DNA from: Posidonia oceanica
Taxonomy: Eukaryota > Streptophyta > Magnoliopsida > Alismatales > Posidoniaceae
NCBI GenBank assembly: GCA_037176725.1
Contig: JAZBRS010000020.1
Span: forward strand, 52,728,001-52,792,000
Reading direction: 5' to 3'
Length of the DNA: 64,000 nt
Part shown: piece by piece, positions 21,451 through 32,824 of the stretch
Numbering within the stretch: the first letter of the stretch is position 1
Layout of the letters: each line of letters begins with the position of its first letter
Made by a program: the position numbers and the translations under genes
Notes under the pieces: generated by a model
The model's database searches: none
Told to the model about the DNA's origin: nothing
The model's input: the letters and a program-made list of their open reading frames with translations, nothing else

Positions 21451-24400
21451 ATGGCCCAGTACGTTAGTGAGCCTTCTTCTACTCCTGTCACGGAGGGTGT
21501 TTCCGTTCCGGCCCCTCCGGTTGCTCTTTCTGTCCCCCTTGTTCCCCCTCCGACGCCAGGGTTTCCTCCTCTGACGTCTCTAGGTTCTCAGTACACCCCG
21601 GGACAGTGGCAAGCCTCCCTTCCTCCGGATCCAGTCGCCGAGTCTATCTTGATGACCGTTACTCGCGTTCCGGAGACGCCACTGCCCCCTCCGTCCCAAG
21701 GATACGTCGCTTTCGACATCCCTTCCACCACTGCTGCGACCTTTGCTGTAGAATCCTTCCCTCCCGGACAGTTTGTGTCCGTGCCCCTTGTTTCTCAGCC
21801 TTCGCCGGCACTGCACTTCAGCGTCCCCACTGGTGAGACGCCCGAGGCACAGTACCAGCACCTGATGGAGCTTGCCCAGAGACTGCAGGGCATGGCTCTA
21901 TCAGTTCGTCCTTCTCCTGTCTCTGCTGTCCCTGAGGTTCCTCCAAGGCCAGTTCCTGCATTTCATGCATCAACCTCTGCACCTCCGCCTCGACCATCGT
22001 CGCAACTGCTCACGGTTCCGACGATGGGGGCCCGTCTGCCGCCTCCTGCACAATACTTGGCACAGCATGCTCCATTTCCTTCTGGTGGTCAATCCTTTGG
22101 ACCGGCTGGAGCCCAGTACCTCACTGGCTCGCTATCTGGCACCCTGCCCGTACAGCAACTGGCGCTCCGTCATCCTCCCCCTATCCCAGCACAACATGGC
22201 ATTTATTCTTCTCCTCTTCACCAAGTCCAGCATCCTGCATACACTCCTGCATACACTGTCCCCCAGCACGGATACGTCGGCCATCCCGTTGCTCCACCAG
22301 GCGACGCTATGGTAGATCCGGAGGAGCACTTAGGTGCGACCCATTCGGCGTATGTGCTCGCTACCCCTGCTGATCCCTCTCCTACAGCAGCAATCCCAAA
22401 CCCCATCAATAACCGGATGGACGTCTTGGAGAAGGCACTACGACTAGTGCAGGGTACTGAGCACCAGACCTACCAGTTCCGGGACCTCTGTTGCTTTCCA
22501 GAGGCGGTACTCCCTCCGAAGTTCAAAATCCCGGACTTCGAGAAGTATAATGGTAGGGGCTACCCTGTAGCGCACCTGAAGGCATATTGCAGTGATCTCG
22601 CTCAGCTTCAGGCTGACGAGAGGTTGCTGATCTGCTTGTTCCAGAAGAGTTTGACCGGGCCGGCACTCAAGTGGTTCACATCACTCGATATGTCAGCCAT
22701 CAAGACTTGGAACGACCTCAGCCAGGCGTTCCTGGAGCAATACTCCTTCAACCTCGATCTTGTCCTAAAGAGGGCGGACTTGATCGCCATCAAGCAGAAT
22801 TTTGGCGAGCCGTTCGGGGAGTACGTCGGCCGCTGGCGCGCCCTTGCCTCTCAGGTTCGAGATAGACCCTCTGACGAGGAATCTATCGAGATCGTCATCA
22901 AAGGGGCGCAGCCGTCTCTCGGAGCTTTGCTTAGCATTCAGCCAGTCACTACTTTTGCGGCACTCATCAGAGCTGGAGCGCGCGTGGAGAGTTCTTTGCG
23001 GAGTGGCAACTTCCCAGCTCTCTCTGCGTTCGCTAAGCAGGCAGTGATCAGCAGCAACAGTGCCAACAGCAGCGCCTCCAACAGCAACAACAGCGGCAGC
23101 AACAACAACCGCCTGAAGAGGAAGGATTCGCCGAAACCCGCTGTTGCATTCGTCGATTCTCCTGCTGTGCCTGTTCGCTTGCCGTCTCGGCCTGCCCCAG
23201 CTCAGATGGTGTACGCTCCTGCACCTAGAAACCCGCACACACCGCACATCACTACCACCGCTAGACCGGTCTATCCTGCCGCACCGGTCCAGCAAGGCTC
23301 GCACCCAAGGCAAAGAAGACCACCCGCTGAGAGGAGGAATTTCACCCCACTGGTGGAACCACTCACGGTCATCCTGCCAAAGGTGGCATCGCTCCTGAAG
23401 TTCCCGGAGGTTCGTCCGCCGCCAAGCCCTCTGCCGCATTGGTTTAGGCCGGACCTCTTCTGCAATTTCCATCGAAGCGTCGGGCATTCGACGGACAATT
23501 GCTTCTCCCTGCGGAACGCAATTCAGGACTTCATCGAATCGGGAACGATTGTGATCGACACGCACGAGGCATCCACTCAAGCACGCACTCATGCATCTGC
23601 ATCTCCAGCTGTTCCCTCGCATTCTGGCATCGTCCGCCAACCTTTACCGGAGCACTCTTATCCGGGAGGGGCGGGAACCTCAGGCATCCACTCTGTCTTT
23701 CCTTTTAGGCCTGCTACTTCTGTAGTGGACCCTTCTGATCTTATCTCTGACATCTCTGAGCCTTTCCCAGTCAGTCTCTATCTTGCGGTAGTTGCCGGCT
23801 CTGAGTCGGGAATCCATTTGATCCGACCGCGTGCTAGGCCGGAGCGCCCTCTCGCGCCCCCCACCGTGCTCCCTCAGGCTCAATCCCCTGTACACCTCTT
23901 AGCCAGAGCCCAGCCTAGTCCTCCCATCCACCTTTTAGGGCGACCTCAGCTACACCTTCTAGGCAGACCTCAACCTGCCCCAGCCTTCCCACCCCAACAA
24001 CCATACCCACTAGATAGACCTCGACATCCTGTAGGTCCCCCTGTAACCCCTCCTGTGCTTGCAGCACATGCTCCAGTCGTCATTGATTTGACCCTGAACA
24101 CCCATCGCATTCCTTACAGCTACGCCACAGAAATGTGCGCGGAAGTAACGCGATCGGGGAGGGTTTATAGGCCCCCAGCACCGGCAACTAGGCCAACTCA
24201 CCCTGGACCTGTTATACCCCCACCCTCAGGCCAACCCTTAGCAGATCCAACCCCGGATCAGCCTGTAGTTAGCCAAATCCCTAGCCAACCTGTAGTAACC
24301 CAGCTTCCTGTCACCACCCCTGCAGAACCTGCTAGAATCACCCCTCCAGCTGCTAGGAGAAGCCAACCTAAAGTAGACCTAACCTCCCAGCTTAAGAAGG

Positions 24401-24495
24401 TCAAAGCCGACATCTCCATCTGGGATTTGATCCACACTTCTGCCGAGCACCGCGAGGCTTTTCTTCGCGTGTTCCAGGCTGCTTGTGTGTCCTAG
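21451..24495 (+). CDS. gag: Gag polyprotein of element A
   Basis: This is the structural capsid protein that packages element RNA in cytoplasmic particles. The frame is open from TTG 21406; the first ATG is 21451, so I start there (1014 aa) and note that TTG 21406 may be a decayed ATG. The first about 320 residues are Pro/Ser/Ala-rich. The conserved retrotransposon gag domain spans about residues 320-545 (counted from 21451), with the KIPDFEKYNG and LKWFTSL words. A zinc knuckle of form C-x2-H-x4-H-x4-C is coded at 23461-23502, followed by a typical Lx2AIQDFIESG segment. The C-terminal third is again proline-rich. It ends at TAG 24493-24495. The related copy C has a sense codon at that point, so gag and pol were probably once a single frame. 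Gag itself has no internal stop. Confidence 0.9.
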   Translation: MAQYVSEPSSTPVTEGVSVPAPPVALSVPLVPPPTPGFPPLTSLGSQYTPGQWQASLPPDPVAESILMTVTRVPETPLPPPSQGYVAFDIPSTTAATFAVESFPPGQFVSVPLVSQPSPALHFSVPTGETPEAQYQHLMELAQRLQGMALSVRPSPVSAVPEVPPRPVPAFHASTSAPPPRPSSQLLTVPTMGARLPPPAQYLAQHAPFPSGGQSFGPAGAQYLTGSLSGTLPVQQLALRHPPPIPAQHGIYSSPLHQVQHPAYTPAYTVPQHGYVGHPVAPPGDAMVDPEEHLGATHSAYVLATPADPSPTAAIPNPINNRMDVLEKALRLVQGTEHQTYQFRDLCCFPEAVLPPKFKIPDFEKYNGRGYPVAHLKAYCSDLAQLQADERLLICLFQKSLTGPALKWFTSLDMSAIKTWNDLSQAFLEQYSFNLDLVLKRADLIAIKQNFGEPFGEYVGRWRALASQVRDRPSDEESIEIVIKGAQPSLGALLSIQPVTTFAALIRAGARVESSLRSGNFPALSAFAKQAVISSNSANSSASNSNNSGSNNNRLKRKDSPKPAVAFVDSPAVPVRLPSRPAPAQMVYAPAPRNPHTPHITTTARPVYPAAPVQQGSHPRQRRPPAERRNFTPLVEPLTVILPKVASLLKFPEVRPPPSPLPHWFRPDLFCNFHRSVGHSTDNCFSLRNAIQDFIESGTIVIDTHEASTQARTHASASPAVPSHSGIVRQPLPEHSYPGGAGTSGIHSVFPFRPATSVVDPSDLISDISEPFPVSLYLAVVAGSESGIHLIRPRARPERPLAPPTVLPQAQSPVHLLARAQPSPPIHLLGRPQLHLLGRPQPAPAFPPQQPYPLDRPRHPVGPPVTPPVLAAHAPVVIDLTLNTHRIPYSYATEMCAEVTRSGRVYRPPAPATRPTHPGPVIPPPSGQPLADPTPDQPVVSQIPSQPVVTQLPVTTPAEPARITPPAARRSQPKVDLTSQLKKVKADISIWDLIHTSAEHREAFLRVFQAACVS

Positions 24496-27015
24496 TCCAT
24501 TGAGCCTTCTGCCTTGGAGAGCATGGTTGGGTTAATCGCGGAGCCCCAGGTCATCTCTTTTACGAGTGATGAGCTGCCTCTGGCAGGGATTAATCACAAC
24601 CAGCCCCTATTCGTCACGGTGCAGTTCAAAAACTTTCGCATTCCCTTAACACTAGTTGATAACAGGTCAGGCCTTAACGTCTGCCCCTTGCGTACAGCAA
24701 CCAAGCTCGGATTCAAAGCCGAGGATATCACGCCAGCCGTGAAGGGAATGACTGCTTTTGACAACACTCACCATGACGCTCTAGGGATTCTGGTTATCCC
24801 TCTGGCTATCGGTCCGGTCGTCTTCGACGTAGAATTCTATGTCGTCGACTTGAAGCCTAACTTCAATCTTCTGCTTGGGCGCCCTTGGCTCCACAAGCAT
24901 CAGGTCCTTCCTTCGACCCTCCATCGAATGATAAAGTACCGTCGTGGTGATGATGTCATTGTCATCATGGCGGAGAACTTTGAGAAGGAGCGGTTTGAAG
25001 CAGTCTCTCCCGTGTCTTCGCAATCCATCCCGTTTGACCCCGAGACTTCTGAAGCCCTCTATCGCGTTAACCGGTGTGAGCCAGTTAACTTCGTTCCTGA
25101 TCTTGAACGTGTCAACTCCTTGACCGTTCACAGCAACCCCTTTCGAATGGTCGAGAATGTATGTCACAGGTGGGGTTACATAAAGGGTACGCCACTCGGG
25201 CGTCACGGCCAAGGGATCGCGGAGCCGATCGTAGCGGTGGAGCGAAGGAAGTCTGAAGGCCTCGGCTACGAACCAAAGCTCAACGAAGATCACTGCTTCC
25301 AGCTCAAAGATCGTGCGCCAGCCATCCCCAAAGACCTCACTAACTTTACCAGTGCAGGAATTCTGGGATCAACCGACTACCAAGCCACAGCGCCGGCAGA
25401 GGATTGGGTGTGTATTGAGGACTACTACTCGGATGAGGAGCAGTCTGATGCAACAAAGGCAGTCCCAATCAACTCAGTAGAAATGGTGGTCAGAGCAGAG
25501 GCCCCACAGTCAGTTTATTTAGCTCCCCCTCTGGCAGAAACAGTAGGCAGCTCAGCAGGCCCTGTGGCAGATGCAAGTTCTCATCCTTCAGCAGCCACAC
25601 CAGTTCTCCAAGAACAGTCAGCAGCAGTGCAGGAGTCAGAGACACTCCTCTTGGCAGAACCAAGCATGCTACCAGCGGTCACAGACACATCAGTGCCACT
25701 GCCCCCATCTCTGGAGGGGCAGTCTATCAACTCAGTCAGCAGCGTGGCCCAGCCCGCTCCTTCAGCATCATCTTCAGGAATGCAGCTGGCGCAGTCCGCT
25801 CCGCATTCTCCTGACAACCAACAGCAGCTCTCATGGCAAGACCCTATGGCGTCAGAAGCTGCGCTCTCTCAGTTACGGCCCGATACAAAAGGCCAACTGA
25901 GCACTACATCCTTCGGGCCCTTGAGCCCTCCAAAGAGCACCCCTGCTTACTCTCCGACAGTGACCCTGGAAGCTTATTCATCAGTAGCACCGCTGGCCTG
26001 TCTATTTGGGCCTTCTACATCTGAATTGCCATCAGCGGACGCGCCCGTGAACCAGATCATGCAGACTCCAAGGGCGGCGATCCATCTTGCAGCCGGGCCG
26101 GTGCCGCAGGCCCCCGGCGCCTACTACGTCGACTCCCCCTCAGATGAAGAAGAAGGAGTGGCGATAGAAGCCCAGGTCGATTCTTGGATGTCTGACTTAG
26201 AATTGCTTTATCAAGAACAGATCAAGTCGATAGCAGAAGACCTGGCAGACCATCAAGCTGCAGAAAGGAAAGGAAAAGCCGTAGTTACGGATCCTCCTCT
26301 GCAAGAGGACCATGCTTCTATCATGGTCCTAGAAGACTCAGCAGCGCCGGACTCCCCTAGACCAGATGAGCTCATCACTCTTCAACCAGAAGGTGGGTCT
26401 AGGTGGTTTGTGCAACCCATGCCTCACCGGAGCAATGCATCGAGCGGCAGTAACCAGATCAGCCGCCAGTCCGGCATATCCTCCACGAGCACACTAGAAG
26501 ACCCAGAGGGGGGAGCATCAGCAGTAGATGCAGCAGCAGCAGAGCAGAATGCCTCAGCAGCACAGTCGGCAGAGCAGTCAGCAGTGTCAGCAGCAGAGTC
26601 AGTTGAGCCCTCAGCAGAATCAGCAGAGCACTCAGCAGAGTCAGTCAGGCCAGAGCAAACAACAGAAGGAGATGCTGGGACGGGGGTCGTGCACCGAGGC
26701 TACAAGAATACTCGAGTAAGCGTGACCATCCTGAAGCGTCACCAGGGCCAAGCAGCAGAACACATGCACTCTTTCGACATCACAAGTCCCTCTTTTGAGA
26801 AAGAGATCCTCTCAGAACTTGTTGCTTATGGAGAAGAGGATGATGCGGGCATGGAAGAGACTGACGAACCTTCGCCTGAGTTCCAGCAGGCCCCAACCTC
26901 CATGTTGAAGAAGAAACGGAGGTTGTTAACATTGGCACAGCTAAGGAAGTCCGAGAAGTTTGCATCAGTGCCCAGCTGTCCGCCCAGGCTCGAGCTGAAT
27001 TCATCACATTCCTGA
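24496..27015 (+). pseudogene. Protease and linker part of pol, element A
   Basis: It continues in the gag frame after TAG 24493. A retropepsin-like domain lies at about 24590-25010. The active-site triplet region reads V-D-N-R-S, where copy C has D-N-G, so the catalytic glycine is replaced. The second conserved block is LLLGRPWLH. A G-patch-like segment (GYIKGTPLGRHGQG, then GLGYEP) follows at about 25170-25270. After it comes a long acidic, Ser/Ala/Gln-rich linker with CAG-type repeats (26520-26660). The frame ends at 27015. Compared with copy C, A lacks 19 bp after 26887, which shifts the frame, so RT is read in another frame. It is probably unable to make active protease. Confidence 0.82.
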
Positions 27016-28169
27016 AAGAATATGCGGATGTCTTCGCCTGGAGTTATGAAGATATGGTCGGCCTTGACATAGAGATAGTGGTGCACAATCTGCCATTAAA
27101 TCCAGATGCCAAGCCAGTAAAGCAGAAGCTAAGAAGATGGCGACCGCAGTGGCTGCTCATGATCAAAGAAGAGATAATGAAGCAGCTGGGAGTCAACTTT
27201 CTGAAGGTCGTTCTTTATCCTGAATGGCTGGCAAACATTGTACCTGTGCCCAAGAAGGATGGCCGAATCCGAATCTGCATCGACTACAGGGACCTGAACA
27301 AGGCGAGTCCCAAGGACGACTTTCCATTGCCCCACATTGACGTCCTAGTCGACAATACAGCGGGCCACAAAATGCTCACCTTCATGGATGGCTTCTCTGG
27401 ATACAATCAGATCAAGATGGCAGAAGAAGACATGGAAAAGACTTCATTCATCACCCCTTGGGGAGTCTTCTGCTACCAAGTCATGCCGTTCGGCCTGAAG
27501 AATGCTGGTGCAACCTATCAGAGGGCCATGACTGCGCTATTCCACGACCTCATGCACCAAGAAGTGGAGGTCTATGTAGACGATATGATTGCCAAAACCA
27601 AAGAGCCCCAGGATCATCTTGCCTGTCTCAGAAAGCTCTTTGACCGTCTACGGAAGTACAAGCTGCGCTTGAATCCCAAGAAGTGCGTATTTGGGGTATC
27701 TTCTGGCAAATTACTCGGCTACATTGTTAGCCAAAGGGGGATTGAGGTGGACCCGTTGAAAGCACAAGCCATCGTGGACATGCCACCCCCCAGGACTGAA
27801 AAAGAAGTCAGAAGTCTGCTTGGGCGTTTACAATATATCAGTCGCTTCATTGCACAGCTTACGCCCATCTGTGAATCCATATTCAAGCTCTTGAAGAAGA
27901 ATGCGCAGATTCACTGGAGCGAGGAGTGTCAAGCTGCATTTGCCAAGATCAAGCAGCTATTGATCAAGCCTCCTGTCCTGGTCCCGCCTACGCCAGGGAG
28001 ACCTTTGCTTCTCTACCTTTCTACCACGCAGCATTCCATGGGCGCCGTCTTGGGCCAACATGACGAATCTGGTAGAAAGGAGCGCGCGATCTACTACCTG
28101 AGCAAGAAATTTAATGAATGCAAAGCCAGGTACAGTACACTAGAGAAGACTTGCTTGTCACTTGTCTAG
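27016..28169 (+). pseudogene. Reverse transcriptase and start of Ty3-type RNase H, element A
   Basis: The RT frame extends upstream to about 26888, beyond the shift point, and ATG 27054 is only an internal Met. RT motifs are in order: WLANIVPVPKKDG, YRDLNKASPKDDFPLP, FMDGFSGYNQI, PFGLKNAGATYQ and the catalytic YVDD at 27573-27584. The thumb/connection and the start of a Ty3 RNase H (LLLYLSTTQHSMGAVLGQ, about 28009) follow. The frame stops at TAG 28167-28169, at a place where gypsy proteins normally have Trp (LV-W-AAQKLRHY). Copy C has TAG at the same codon. RT core motifs look intact. Confidence 0.88.
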
Positions 28170-29594
28170 GCTGCACAGAAGCTGAGGCACTACTTGATGG
28201 CCTACCCAGTGCAGCTCTTATGCCGGCATGATCCCATCAAATTCCTCTTTCAGAAGCCGGCCATGGTGGGCAGATGTGCCAAGTGGCAAGTGTTATTGTC
28301 CCAGTACGACATCACCTTTGTCACACAGAAGTCCATGAAGGGTCAAGCAATGGCAGACCATCTTGCTGACCTCCCTCTGCCTGAATACCAACCCCTCCAG
28401 ACGCAGTTCCTTGATGAAGACATTCTTTTTGCAATGGAGGACTCTGAGCAGAAAGATCCTGAAGAAGCAGAGGAATGGCAGCTCTACTTTGATGGTGCAG
28501 TCAACAAGAAGGGTCGAGGCGTAGGCGCAGTGCTGACCACGCCCCAAGGACAGATGACTCCTTTCGCAAGGAAGCTGACTTTCACCTGCACAAACAACGA
28601 AGCAGAGTACGAAGCGTGCATCCTGGGGTTGAAAGTCGCCCTCGAGCATGAGGCGCAGAAGCTGCATGTGCACGGCGATGCCATGCTGGTGATTTCTCAA
28701 GTGAACGGCGATTGGAAGACAAAAGATCCCAAGCTTGTGCCATATCACGAACACCTGCTGAGGCTGATGGAAGAATTCAAGAGCATCCGCTTCACGTACC
28801 TGAACAGAGCAAAGAACGCGTATGCAGACGCACTAGCAACTCTGGCATCCTGGCTCACCATTTCAGAAGACAGCACTGTGGATGTATCAGTCACTCGCAT
28901 TGAACAGCCTGCATACTGCATGAGCATAGAGGAAGCGGATCCCGCAGAGGGGCAGCCCTGGTATCAAGACATAAAATCCTTCCTGGAGTCTGGTAGCTTT
29001 CCCCCTGATACCACGGCAGCGGACAAGAGGACTTTGGCGCGTCTGGCGTCAAAGTATGTGCTAGGGGCCGGACAGCTGTACAGAAGGTCATACAATCAGA
29101 TGCTACTGCGCTGCCTGAACAAATCGGAGGCTGACACGCTAATGCTTCAAGTGCATGCGGGGACCTGTGGGCCGCACATGAACGGCGTCCTCCTGGCCAA
29201 GAAGATCATGCTGCAAGGTTATTTCTGGCAGACCATGGAAGCCGACTGCTGCCGGTTCGTGCGTAGATGCCACAATTGTCAAATCCATGGTAACTTCATC
29301 AAGGCCCCTCCACATCAGCTACACAACATGTCTTCGCCATGGCCTTTCTCCATCTGGGGGATCGATGTCATTGGCGCCATCCACCCTGCTGCTTCAAATG
29401 GTCATCGTTACATTCTGGTGGCGATTGATTACTTTACCAAGTGGGTGGAAGCAGCCTCTTACAGGACAGTCACCGCTGCGGCAATAGAAAAAATTATCAG
29501 AAACAATATTGTTGCCCGATATGGGGTCCCGCACTCTGTCGTCTCTGATAACGGCTCAAACTTCATTGCCAAAAGGATCGAAGAATACTTGTAA
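28170..29594 (+). pseudogene. RNase H (Ty3 remnant and archaeal-type) and integrase core, element A
   Basis: Same frame as RT, resuming after TAG 28167. The C-terminal part of the Ty3 RNase H ends near TQKSMKGQAMADHLAD. A second, archaeal-type RNase H follows (28476 to about 28850) with YFDGA, NNEAEYEA, HGDAMLV and NAYADALA carrying the D-E-D-D residues; this dual arrangement is diagnostic of the plant Tat lineage. Integrase begins with the H-H-C-C finger (His codon at 29154, CHNC at 29268-29279). The core has Asp at 29364 (GIDVIG) and Asp at 29547 (SDNGSNF). The frame stops at TAA 29592-29594, before the catalytic Glu. Copy C has TAG at the same codon. Confidence 0.88.
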
Positions 29595-30200
29595 AGTCTC
29601 AAGATCAAGCACCATCGATCCTCGCCCTATCGGCCTCAGATGAACGCAGCAGTGGAATCTGCAAACAAGAACATTGTCAAGATCCTAAAGAAAATGGCAG
29701 AAATCCACAAGAATTGGCACGACAAGCTCCCGTACGCACTCTGGGCGTACAGGACATCAATCCGGACCTCTACAGGAGCCACCCCGTACTCTCTGGTGTA
29801 CGGCATGGAAGCGGTGTTACCTGTTGAAGTGGAAATCCCCTCTCTGTGGATCCTGCGGGAAGCTGAGTTGGAAGGAGCAGAATGGGTCGAAGACCGCTGC
29901 GTCCAACTAAACTTGATTGATGAGCACAGATTGCAAGCCATGCATAACGCTCGCTGCTATCAGAAGCGGATGGCCAGAGCATTCTTGAAGAAGGTCCAGC
30001 CCAGAAGCTTCCAGCCAGGGGACCTTGTCTTGCGCGCCATTCATTTGCCTGACGGTCGAGGGAAATTCCGACCCAATTGGCGTGGCCCCTTTGTGGTCAA
30101 GCAGATCTTTTCGGGAGGCGCTGTAACCCTTGAGGATATGGACCATGTCGAACAGTTTGAGCCCGTTAACCTCTGCTATCTGAAGAAATACTATCAGTAG
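29595..30200 (+). pseudogene. Integrase C-terminal part, element A
   Basis: Same frame after TAA 29592. The catalytic Glu lies in MNAAVESANK (codon 29655-29657), which gives D-D-35-E spacing if the stop is read through. A DKLPYALWAYRTS stretch follows, typical of the end of the core. A GPY/F module (PNWRGPFVV, about 30073) is implicated in DNA binding and targeting. The product ends YLKKYYQ with TAG at 30198-30200. Apart from the upstream stop this part is open. Confidence 0.87.
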
Positions 30201-31696
30201 CCGAAAGCGGCCCCGTTGCAGACGCCCTTCTCCCACCTGCACTTGCATTCTCGTCTTCTTGCTTCAATTCTACTTCAAATCATCATCGTCATCCTTTCAA
30301 CTCTTGCATTCTTTCTTTTCAAATTATCATCGTCATCCTCTCAAACATCGCATCTTCTGCCCGATGATGACAACCGGAAGTGCTTGCCTGCTCTAGAAAG
30401 AGTCACCCTGCCTCACCTGGCACTACTTAGATGTCTTAGCAAGTGAGGGAGCCACCACCAATAAGGACAGGCGAACTGCCCAATCTCGCAAGGACATACA
30501 CCTCTGAGGGAGAAAAAATGTTAGGTTGTGAGCTTGAAAAAAGTGAGAATAGACATCTAGGTTTGGGCACATCTAAGGAACAGAAGACGAAGACAGAAGC
30601 CGGCCCTAGAGATAGGGGTGTGCAGTCTAACCCTGCTCCTTCTACCCATCACACAGCAGACCCAAAGCCTAAATCCATTACAATTCAAGCACCCTTCTTT
30701 TGCCACCAGAATGGGGATAGCAAAAGCCTGAAAAAAAAAGGGAAAAGATCAAGCAAAAAAAAAAAAAAGAAAAAGAAAAAAGAAAAAAAGAGATAGAACA
30801 AAAACAAAAACAAAAAAAAAGGAGAAAAGCAAGCAAAACAAAAAAAGGGGAGAAGAAGAAAAGGGCAAAGGTAGCCCAAAAAATACAGGCACCATTATCC
30901 CCCATACTTTACTAGAGATCCCCAGCATGTCAAGCCTGAAAAAGGGGTCTACCACATCCTCCCAAGAGCAAACACATACCTTCTCCTAGCTAGGGGCAGA
31001 GAAAGACTGCATACCTATGAGGGAGAAACCTTTCAAAAAAAGAGAGCTGAAAGAATAGGTGTAGGTCCTGAGAGTGCAGCCAGTAGCCTGTCCTCACCAT
31101 ATCACCACCTGTATAATGCCAACAACCTGTTCCGGAGCGCCACCAATAAGCCGAGAGTCTGAGTAGGGCCCAGTGAGTCAAGGACCACTCCCTTCCTCTG
31201 CAGCAGGCGCCAAAGCACTCCGTACGCTGAGGGCACCCAAGCATACCCATTCACCCAAGCATATCCGTCCATTCAAACATACTCATTCGTCCAATAATAT
31301 TCATCCTCATAAGCATATCACTAGCATCTTGCATTCATGCATCTTCTTTCTTTCCTCTCCCCTTCCGCCAATCTCTCCGCTCTGCAACACGCTCAGGTCC
31401 TGAGGCAGTACTTCTCCCTAGCAGAGGCACATCGACGACACTCAAGCTGCGCTGGTCCAGATTTCCTACCAACCCTCGCCCCCGTGTCCGCAAGGCTGCT
31501 GCAGAATCCCCTTGCTTATCAGTGCTCAATTGCTATGTTCTGTTATCACTTTGCCTAGATGCATATTGGAACTACATTTTCAGTCTCAGTTTCTGCTTGC
31601 TGTCAGTGATTACATACCTGCGAGATCTGACTGTTTATTGATAGCAGGTACCTTCAAGCCTTGCAGTAATCAGCCTGTCTTCTGCAATCAAATATA
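30201..31696 (+). other. Spacer between integrase and extra ORF of element A
   Basis: About 1.5 kb without a supported gene. It holds CATC-rich sequence (30230-30360) and a purine/A-rich run (30727-30860). It then has a pyrimidine- and GCATA-rich stretch just before the extra ORF (31240-31690). A run of A/T at the same relative place occurs in element C (about 52988-53000). Confidence 0.6.
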
Positions 31697-32824
31697 ATGG
31701 GTTTTCCTACTCTGCTGACTCCCGCACATTGCTCGGAAACCCTGCGAGAATGGATCGGCAGGCTCACTCAAGTAGACTGTGAAAAGCTGCGCCTGTGGGG
31801 CATACCAACCAAGCTGCTAAAGGCTACTGATGTGGAGGTCAGCCGCCACCTTCTGTGTGCCGCCGCGAGATTCTGGAAGCCGGCGCACCATGTCTTCCGT
31901 TTCAACAAAACTGAGCTGACACCTACACTGGAAGAGGTGCGTCGGATATGCGGCTTTTCAAAGATCTTGGGGCCGCCTGTTTTCATGAGGCGCGACGGAT
32001 ATCTCTGGGTCTTGAGCCAACTGACTGGGCTCTCCACTCAAGCCTGCCAACAGAACCTAATCTGCACCAGTGGACCAGAGCCTATGCTTCGCCTTGCATA
32101 CTTTGATGATATCTTGAACAAGCGTGCTGACCTCGGAGATGAGCTGTGGCTCTGAGGGTTCGTCATCCGCTTTCTGGGCGAACTAATCTTTACTCATGGC
32201 CGACTGACAGTGGCCATCGAGGTCGCAGAAATTGCACTAGCTGTGGTGACCCAGCACATAGACCTGGCACCAGTCGTCTTGGCAGAGACTTATTGCGGGC
32301 TGGACCGCATTTCTCATCGCTGCCGCCACTTCCACGGTTGCGGAGCATTCATACAAGTCTGGCTGACCGCGCACTTAAAGATGGACCTTCTGCGCCCTCA
32401 AGTGCATGCTTTCGAAGCTTACTGCAGCAGCGCCCGTACCAGAGCAGACAAGAGCGTCAAAGACGAGTACGAGAGGCTGTCAGCACTGACTGACGACGCT
32501 GTGATCTGGCGCATCGTTCCCTCTGCAGCAGAGCCATTTACAATCTTCTTCAGCGCGCGTGACACGCGGCTGATCATTCTTCCAGGCTTCACAGCAGGCG
32601 TAGAGTACCATCCAATCAGGGTCATGCGCCAGTTCGGCTTCCAGCAGGGCGCCTTCATTGACAGTACAGCGCCCGAGCTTCTACAGACTTATCCTCTCAG
32701 CACCACTGCCCCGACCAAGAAGCTTGCTAGTCTGATGCAGCACGGGGTCCAATCTACAGACGTTGCAGCTGTGAGAGGTACTGGATGCACTCCTGATTAT
32801 GAAGCTGAAGTCCGACAGCTCTAG
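31697..32824 (+). pseudogene. Extra sense ORF downstream of integrase; DUF7745/plant-mobile-domain-like protein
   Basis: ATG 31697 opens a frame of 375 codons ending at TAG 32822-32824, with a single TGA at 32153-32155. Copy C has CGG (Arg) there, so the TGA looks like a CGA-to-TGA change. Recognisable words: RFWKPAHHVFRFNKTELTPTLEE near residue 55, VLAETYCGLDRISHRCRHFHGC near 195 and RVMRQFGFQQGAF near 310. These follow the pattern of plant DUF7745 / PMD-related proteins, common in transposons; I identify it by pattern memory only. The role is unknown. It has the same orientation as gag-pol, lies before the repeat arrays, and is kept in copy C (48947-51689), so it is a real part of the element. 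Extra ORFs here are known from other Tat elements. Confidence 0.7.

Noticed and set aside
24493..24495. Programmed readthrough stop between gag and pol
   Set aside because: The TAG is not followed by a known readthrough context and C has a sense codon there, so a simple mutation is more likely, though I cannot exclude suppression.
26890..27060. Ogre-type intron between protease and RT
   Set aside because: Element C reads through this point in one frame with 19 extra bases; a small deletion in A explains the shift without splicing.
30727..30860. Poly(A) tail of a LINE or processed pseudogene
   Set aside because: No target duplication, mixed A/G composition, and a homopolymer run lies in the same post-integrase place in C.
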